Assembly: GCA_040768665.1 (NCBI GenBank)
Contig: JAXGMN010000029.1
Span: 62,001-126,000 of the forward strand
Length of the DNA: 64,000 nucleotides
Direction of reading: 5' to 3'
Source: JABWBD01 sp040768665
GTDB taxonomy: Bacteria > Planctomycetota > Planctomycetia > Pirellulales > Thermoguttaceae
Shown here: one piece after another, positions 31,701-40,700 of the stretch
Layout: each line of letters starts with the position of its first letter
How positions within the stretch are numbered: position 1 is the first letter of the stretch
Made by a program: the position numbers and the translations under genes
The notes under the pieces: model-generated
What the model was told of the DNA's origin: nothing
The model's database searches: none
Seen by the model: the letters and a program-made list of their open reading frames with translations, nothing else

Positions 31701-34700
31701 AGTCTGCGTGGTGGGTTCGCCCGCGTCCAACACTCCGTCGTAGTCGAGCTCCAGGTAGACGGTCACGCCGACCAGTCCCGGCTCCCCGGCATCGCGGACG
31801 CCATCACCGTCCAGGTCGTCCCACACCAGACCATGGATTTCGCCGGGCAGAGGCTGATTGGCAAAATCGATTCCCCCAAGCGTCTGCCGGGAGAGGACCG
31901 TCACCGGGTGGATGCCGTCGGCGGGAACCGTCGCGCGCCAGCCGTCGCCGACCACCGTGGTGATGTTCTGCGGTCCCGGGAGCAGCCGCTTGAGGGCGTA
32001 GCTTCCATCAGTCGTCGTGAGCGTACGGGGCTCCCCGTCGTCGAGTTGCCCGTCGCCGTCGAGGTCGGAGAAGACCACCAGGTTCACCAGCGGGGGCTCG
32101 CCCGTATCCTGTTCGCCATTGCCGTCCGAGTCGCTCCAGGCTGTGCCGTGGACCTCGCCCGTAATGTCGCGGATGCCGAAATCGACGGCATCGGTCGTCT
32201 GCTGAGTAACGACCGTCACCGTGCGGCTGCCCGACGCGGGCACCGTGTACTCGAAACCATAAGGAAGCACCGCGCGGATGGTATAGTCGCCCGGCGCGAA
32301 TTCGGCGAGCAAGTAGCTGCCGTCGGAGGCGGTAAGCGCCGAAGGCTCGCCCTGGTCCAGCGAACTGTTGCCGTCCAGATCGGCGTAGATGGTCAGGCCT
32401 TCCAGTGGGGCCTCGCCGGCATCTTGAACGCCGTCGGCATTGGCGTCGTCCCACACCGTGCCGGCGATTTGCCCGGGGAGAATCTGGTTCCCAAAATCGA
32501 TCCCGGTGACGACTTCGCCGGGATCGAGCTCCACCAAGTGTGACCCCGGCGGGACCTGCATGAGCCAGATCGCTTCGGCCAGCGCAAAGACGTCGACGCG
32601 ACCGAAATCGAGGCCCGTATTGACGACATTGTCGTCCTCGTCGTCCCCGTCGTGGATCGTGACCACTGTTTCCTGCAAGAGGACCGTGAACTCCGCGGGA
32701 GTGAGCTGCCGCCCCAGGTATTGCTGCGCCAGGTCCTGCGCCAAGACGGCGACGCCCGCAATGTGGGGAGCCGCCTGGCTGGTTCCGTGGTAGGTCACCG
32801 TGCCGCCGCTCTTGTTCGCGCCGGTGATCGGCGCCCCCGGGGCGAAAACGGTGGTCATCGTCTGGTGGCGCTGCGAGAAAGGCGCCAGGCGGTCTGCGCC
32901 GCTCGTGTACGCCTGCGCGCCACTGGAATAGGTGAAGCCGCCGGCGCTGGAGTCGTACACTGCGCCGATCGAGAGCGAATTCGGATCGGCCGACGGATAG
33001 CCGACGCCCGGAACGCTTCCCTCCGAATAGAAATCGTTGCCGGCGGAAGAGACGACGATCACGCCCAGGTTGGCCAAAGCCGCCAGTTCGTCGCCCAGGC
33101 CGTACAGGGTCAGGGGCGCCGTATAGTTGCCTCCGTCGCCCAGCGACATGTTCACGCTGACGATGTTGTAAGCGGCGGCGTTGGCGACGACCCATTGTAA
33201 AGCCTGTTCAACCGCCGCGAACGTGCCGCTTCCATCGCTGCCCAGCACCTGCAAAGCGATAATGTCTGTGCCCGGCGCCATGCCGGTATACGTGGCGTCC
33301 TGCGAGCCGATAATACTGGCGACGTTGGAACCGTGGTTGTGCCCGTCGCTGGCATCCGCATCGCCATTATGAAAGTCGTAGTTATAAACGATGCGGTCGG
33401 CGATGCCGTCGCCATTCGCGTCAGGGCCGAAGAAGGGATGGTTGAGATCGATGCCGGTGTCGAGGACCACGGCCGCCATACCGCTGCCGTCGATTCCATC
33501 AAAGCGCAAGTCGGCCCGGAACGTATCCAGCCGGATCAGCCCCTCGGAGACGTCGGTCGTGATGCCGACGTCGCCGTCTACCACCGTTTCGCCCAAAAGA
33601 TAAGCGGGCGCGGCCGAGGCATCGGTCGAGATCGTCTGCAAAGCGGCCATGAGGCCGGACGGGGCTGCAGCGCCCTGCGGAGAGCCCCAAACCGCCGGCG
33701 ACGTCTGCCGCCAGCCGTCGGGGACCACTTCCCGCACGACGTGCCGTCCGGGAAGGACGCCGATGAACGCGTAGGCGCCGTTCTGGTCGGTGGTGGTCTG
33801 CGGTTCGCCCGCGTCGAGCAGGCCGTTTTCATTGGAGTCGAGATAGATGGTAACGCCCGGAAAGACCGGTTCGCCGGCATCGCGCAGCCCGTCGCCGTCG
33901 AGGTCATTCCATTGGGTGCCGTGGATCTCGCCCGGCAGCACGATCGTGTAGGATTCTCCGCTGGAAAAATCGCCGTTGCCGGTTCCCGCTCCGCCCAAGG
34001 GATTGGAGACGCTGTCGCGGATCGAGTCGTCGTCGACCAGGTCCAATCGCAGCGTTCCCTCGCCCGTGCCCGTGTTCACGGTCACGGTGTAGACCGCCGC
34101 GTCTCCTGACACGGAGGTGATCGAGCTTCCCGTAAGGCCGGTGGCAACAATCGCGAAGTCCGTCTGGTCGACCCCGCTGACCGATTCATTGAAGGTGACA
34201 GTGAACCGCGCGCTGCCCGCAGCGATCGGATTGGGATCGGCGCGGAGGATTGAGTTGACCTCGGGTATGCGATCGATCGTATACGTCTCCCCCCCGGCGA
34301 AATCGCCGTTGCCGGCGCCCGCTCCGCCGAGCGGATTCGTCGCGGCGTCTCGGATCGAATCGTCGTCGGCAAGATCGAGCCGGAGCGTGCCTTCCCCTAC
34401 GCCCGCATCGACCGTGACGGTATAGGTTGTACCGCTGCCGGACACGGCGGTCACCGAACTCCCGGTCAAACCATCCGTAAAGACCGAAAAATCCGCCGCG
34501 TCCACACCGCTTACCGATTCGCTGAACGAGACCTCGAAACGCATGCTTGCCGCGCCGGTCGGGCTGGGATCGAGGCGGAGGATGGAGCTCACCTGCGGCG
34601 GCGTTTTGTCGATCGTATACGACTCTCCGGCACTGTAATTGCCGTTGCCCGCTCCCGCTCCGCCCAAGGGATTCAGGAGCGCGTCCTGAATCGAATCGTC

Positions 34701-37700
34701 ATCGACCAGATCGAGCCGCAGCGTGCCGTCGCCCGTGCCCGTGTCGACGGTCACCGTGTAAATCGCACCACTTCCGACGACCGCCGTCACGCCGGCGCCT
34801 GCAGGGCCGTCGGCAAAGGCGGCGAAATCGGTCCCGTCCACCCCGCTCACCTCTTCACTGAAGGTGACGACGAAGTCGACCGAGGCGGCATTGCTCGGAT
34901 CGACGCCGGCACGCGTCACCGAGACCACCACCGGCGCCTCGGGCCGGTTGCCGAAGTTTTTCTCCGTGATCACTTGGCCTTCATCCACGACAACCACGTG
35001 CGGGATCGGGTCGGGCACCGGCTTGTCGCGAGAGAGGATCGTCACGGTATCGTTGTATTTTCCGGCAACGTAGACGTGACTGCCGTCGGGAGCGACAGCC
35101 AAGCCCTGGGCGTAATACATCGAGTTATTATTAAGAAACTGTCTGAACGTGAGCATCCCGCTGATCATATCCCGTTCGAACAGTGCCGCACCGTTGTCGC
35201 CATTTGAACTGGTATAGACATGCAGGCCGTCGGGGCTGATTCGCACGCCGCTCGCATAGCGGAGGCCGTTCACTCCGTCTATACCGTCTTTGAGCACCTG
35301 GACGAAAGCAAGCTGCCCGTTGGCTGGATCCCGCGCAAAGGTGGCCAACGCGTGGTCATGATAGCCCGTCACGTAGACATGAGATCCGTCCGGTGCCACA
35401 ATCGCAGAATACGCTCCCCAGAGGCCGTCAACGCCGCCTTGCCCGTCCTTCAACACCTGCGAAAAGGCAAGCCTGCCGGTCGTCGCGTCGCGAACAAAGA
35501 CGGCGACTGAATTGTCGCCCGTTGCCGTAAGATAGACGTGGCTCCCTTCGGGAGCGACCGCCACATCGGAAACTCCCGCCAGACCGTCGATGCCCCCAAC
35601 GCCATCCTTGAGGACCTCGACGAACGTCAACATGCCGCTGCCTGCATCGCGGGCGAAAACGGCCACGCCGTCGTACGTGCTGCCCGCGTAGACGTGGGTC
35701 CCCTCCGGACTGACGACCACCGTGGTCGCTCCACTGAGGCCGTCCACCCCGTCCGCCCCGTCGCGAAGCGTTTGGACCAGCGTCAAGGCGCCGGTGGTCG
35801 CATCGCGCTGAAAGACAGACACCGCGTGGTCCTGCTCGGCCGCGACGTAAACGTGCGCCCCGTCGGGAGCGACCGCCACCGAATCGATTCCTGCCAATCC
35901 ATCGACGCCCGCCTGTCCATCGCGATGGGATTCGACGAACGTGAGTTCGCCCGTACCGGGATCGCGCCGGAGAACGGCCAAGGCGTTGTCGCCCTTCCCG
36001 GCGACGAAAACGTGCGCGCCGTCGGAGCTCACCTCGACGTGCTCCGCTTCATCCAGGCCGTCGACTCCTCCCGTGCTGTCGCGCAACAGATCGACGTAGC
36101 TGAGGCCGCCTGTGGCAGAATCCCTGGCGAAGACTGCCACCGCGTCGTCGTACTGGCTCGTCGCGTAAAGAAACGCTCCCTCGGTATCAGCCATCGCCCA
36201 TGCTCCCTTCAGCCCATCCACGCCGTCCACGCCGTCTCTCAAGAGCCCCGCATACGTCAGGTGGCCGGTCACGTCATCACGGGCAAACCGCGACAAGGCG
36301 CTCTCCGAGGTGCCGGTTGCGTAGATGTAGCTGCCGTCCGGGCTGACCAGGACGGCCTGAACGCCGCCAAGACCGTCCACTCCGCCGACTCCGTCTTGCA
36401 GCACTTCTACGAAAGCAAGTTGGCCGGTCGACTGATTTCGGCTGAAAACGGTTAGAGCGTGGTAATAGCTGCTCGCGGCATAGAGATGATTCCCGTCGGG
36501 GCTTACGGCAACCGATCTTGGATAGCGGATGCCGGTAACGCCTCCGACGCCGTCCTTGAGAACCTCGACAAACGTGAGCCGGCCGGTGGTCGCATCCCGG
36601 CCGAATACGGCCACTGCATTGTCCTGATATCCTCCGACGTAGATATGGCTTGCATCAGGACTGAAGGCCATCGTCATGGCCCCATCCAACCCGTCTACCC
36701 CGCTTATGCCGTCCTTCTGGACTTCGACGAACGCGAGCGCGCCGGTCCCCGCATCGCGTGCGAATACCGCCACTGCGTCGTCGTAATACCCTGCAACATA
36801 GACATAACTGCCGTCGGGACTGACCAAAAGCGAGCGGGTGCCATACAGCCCGTCTACCCCATTGGCGCCGTCGCGAATCAGCTCAACGAAAGTGAGACTT
36901 CCGCTGACCGAATCGCGTTGGAAAACCGCCACCGTGAAGTCGGTGCCCAGGTAAACGTGTTTGCCGTCGGGACTGATGGTGATCGACGACGGGCTGGACA
37001 GCCCGTCCGAATTGGGAGGCACATGGCGATGGAGTTCAACGAAGGATATGAGACCTGTCTGGGAGTCTCGGCTGAAAACGACCAAGGCATCGTCTTCCGG
37101 CCCGGCAACGTAAAGGTGGTTGCCGTCAGGACTGACAACCATCGACTTGGCGCCATCCAACCCCAAGAGGCCGCCCTGGCTGTCTTCCACGTAACCGACG
37201 AACGCGAGCTGCCCGGTGCCCGCGGTGTTCTCGGGCCAGGTTTGCTCCCAGCCGGTCTTCTGCTGTTCGGCAACGGTGTACGTTCCCGGCGGCAGGTCCG
37301 TAAAGGCGTAGTTGCCGTCGGCATCGGTCAAGGTCGACGTTTCGCCGTCGTCAAGCTGGCCGTTCTGGTTCTGATCCAGGTAAATCGTCCAGTTCGCCAG
37401 TCCCAATTCCCCCATGTCCCAGACTCCATCGCCGTCGATGTCGTGCCACTTGCTCCCGTGAATTTCGGCAGCTTCCACGACCGCAATCGAGGCCGTCTCG
37501 ATCGCCGTACTGAATGCGGAGGTTCCGCCACCGGTGGAAGCATCGGCCGTGCCGCCGTTGGTGCCGGAGGTCTGGTCCCACGCCCGGAAAGTGATTCCCG
37601 GATCGATCAGGCCGAGGAAGCCGGCGGTGGGCGAAAAGCGGATGCGCGTGGCGGCGTCGGAGGCCAAGAGGAGTGCGGAAGACTGTGAGACGGTGCCGAA

Positions 37701-40700
37701 CATCGTCCAGTTCACGCCTCCGTCGGTCGAGTATTGCCAGGTGCCGTTGCTGCTGTCGGCGGCAACGACGGCCATGCCCTCCGGATCGCCGGGGTCGACG
37801 TCGCTGATCCTGTCGCCGGCGCTGCCGAGGATCTGGGAGACCAGTGTGCCGGTCCCGCCGTTGCCGCCGGCGGCGGTCGGCGCCAACGTCATGTCGCCCG
37901 CGGCGTCCAGCACCGGAGCGTCGTTCACCGCGGCAATGCTGATCGTGAACGTCTGCGGCGCGGAGGTGTCGATGCCCCCGTTGGCCGTGCCGCCGTTGTC
38001 GCCCAGTTGGACCGTGACCGTGACCGTGCCGAATTGGTCGGCCGCGGGCGTGTAGGTGAGCGTTCCCGTCGCCGGGTCGATCGCCGGCAGGATGGCAAAC
38101 AGCGAGTCGTTGTCGGTCGTCAGCACGAAGTCGAGGTTCTGCCCCGATTCGTCGCTCGGACCGGCAGAGATTTCGGTGGCCCAGCCGGTGAGCGACTGTG
38201 CCCCGGCATCCTCGCTGACGCCCGGATCGGCCCCCAGCGTGAACGAGGGTACGTCGTTGACGGCCGTCACGTCGACGTTCGCCGCTACGGCCGCGGCGGA
38301 AGCGGCCATCCCATCCCATGCTTTGACCTGAAACGCTTCGAGCACTCCGTTGGCATCCGCGGGACCGGTCCAAGCGAAACTCTCACCGGGTCCCAGCAGC
38401 GTCGTGCCCGGAGTCACCGCCGATTCGTCCTTGGTCAATGTTCCGCTGCTGATCGTCTCAAGCCGGAATCGCACGACGTCGCCGTTCGAATCGGCCTCAT
38501 CGGCTGCCGCAGCCAGTGTCTCGTACGAGATCTCGAAAGCCACGTCTTCCAACGCCGCAGCAAGCGTGCCGATCGTGCTCAGCGTGGGCGGATGGTTGAC
38601 CTGGTTTCCGAAATCGATGCCGCTCTTCACCTCACCGGCAGCGAGGGTTACGGTGTGCGTTCCGGGGAGGTTGGCCACCGTGAAAGTGTCGGAGAAAACC
38701 GTCGAGGTGAGTCCGGTCTCGGCAAAAATGGTGCGGATCTCGATCTGGTGAGTTCCGGGCGTTGCGATGGGGGCGTTGAGGGTCACCGCAGCCGTGTACC
38801 CGCCGTAGCTGTCTCCATCCAGCCACGCGCCGCCGTCGAAGCGGTATTGAATCCGATCGACCGTGTTCGTGGTGATGTCGTTGCTCAAGCCATAGGGATT
38901 CAGATTGGTCAGCGTCTGCACGGAACTCGTGCCGGTAAACTCGTACTGCTGAGCAGCGGGGTTGTAGCTACCGGTGCCGGTGAGCGAAAGCGGCACGTCG
39001 AGGGCGTCGAAAATCCCGTCGCCATCGGAATCCTTCCAGCCGATCATTTGCAGGGAGCTGGGAGACGAAGTGTGGCTGGCATAGGCCGCGTCTTGAAGGG
39101 CCTGCTCGCCCATAATGCTGGCCACGCGCGTTGCTGGTTCAGGGTGGCCGTCATAGGCGTTGAGATTCTGCGTGTTGTAATAGCCCGAATGAGCCGTGTA
39201 GGATCCGGCCCCGGGATATTCGTCCAACGCATAGAAGATGTGGCCGGTCTCGTGGGCGAGGACCTGGCCCATCCGGCTGATTCCCCAGCCGTCGTTGTCG
39301 TAGGTCATGACGGTGAAGGGGCCGCCCAGATAGGCATAGGCGAAGGAGCCGCCGGCGAACTGGCCGTCCGTGTCGACCGACGAATCGACAACGAAGATGG
39401 TGTAGGCCCAGTGGGCGTTGTTCGCGATACGCCGGTCGTGATTCCACTGCCCAAGATCGGTAAAGTAGCTGCTCGCCGATTTGTAGCCCACATGATTGAG
39501 GAAACTGTCGATCCAAAGCCCCTGGTCCGACTGCAGCCTGGTGATCGGCTCGTACGGGGTGGGCACCGGGCTGTCGGCATAGGTGAAGTCGACGTGGAAG
39601 TCCAGATCGTGCAGGGGCGCAATGGTGAGAGCCTGCCCAAGCGTGGCTTCCCACCACGTGAGCCCTTCCTGGATTTCGGACTTCACCTGGCTGATCTCGG
39701 TAGAGGTCCAGTTCTCGGTCTGGGCGTCGATCGCTCCGTTGGATTCCAGGAGAACGACGGTGACCCAAACGTCGCCCATCATGTACTCCGTGCCGTCGTC
39801 AACCATCGCCCCGTACGGCGCCTGGCCGCTCGGCGGAGGGCTGCTGGAGGCAAAAGCCGCCAGTTCAGCGCGGTATTCCTCCGGGACCTGGAAGGCATCG
39901 GCGTATAGCGACCCGACGGGACCGTCTGGCGCGGAGATTTCGGCGACAGGAATCGTGCGGTAGCCTGCCCCTGTGACGGGATGCTCGGCGGACAGGGAAG
40001 CCGTGCCGGCGAAATTCTGCACCGTCGCGGGCGAACCCTCCGGATCGGGATTGGGAAAGGTCTGCACCCAGCCGGTTTGAGGCACCTGGGCCACGGTGTA
40101 GGTGCCCGGCGGCAATCCGGGAATCGAGTAGCCGCCATCGGGACCGGTGATATCAAAGAGGTTCTCGATCTCTTCGTCCCACTGGCCGTTCAGGTTCTCG
40201 TCGATATAGACGGTCCAGCCCTCCAGGCCCTGCTCGACCGGCTGGTCCCAGGCGCCGTCGCCATTGAGATCGTTCCAGATGTTGCCAAGGATCTCACCGG
40301 ATACGAACTGCCACGTGTCCGTCGCGTCGTCCGCCAGCGAGTTTCCCGAGAGATCCACGATGCCGGAAGCAGCGGCATGCAGGGTCAGCACGTACGTGCC
40401 GGCCGTGCCGGTCAGCCCGGCTAAATTGGGCATAACCCAGGTCATGCCCCCGTCGCTGGTCGCGGGGTCGTTGGTCGCGGTCAAGCCGATCGGATTGCCG
40501 TCTCGCGTGAGCGTGAAGTCGGCGTGATCCACGTTCGACACCGGTTCGCTGAACACGATCGTGACGTCCGCCACGGCAGCGGTCCGCGGGTCCGGAGTCA
40601 CGTCGGCGATGTCGGCGGTGGGAACGGCGACGTCATGATTGCCGAAATCGACGTTCGAGATGATCTCTCCGGCACCGACCGTTACGCTGTGCATGCCCAC

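Noticed and set aside
37734..39908. 724-residue open frame on the plus strand
   Set aside because: Antisense to the cadherin-like and zincin domains of the giant protein, with no recognisable motif or ribosome site.
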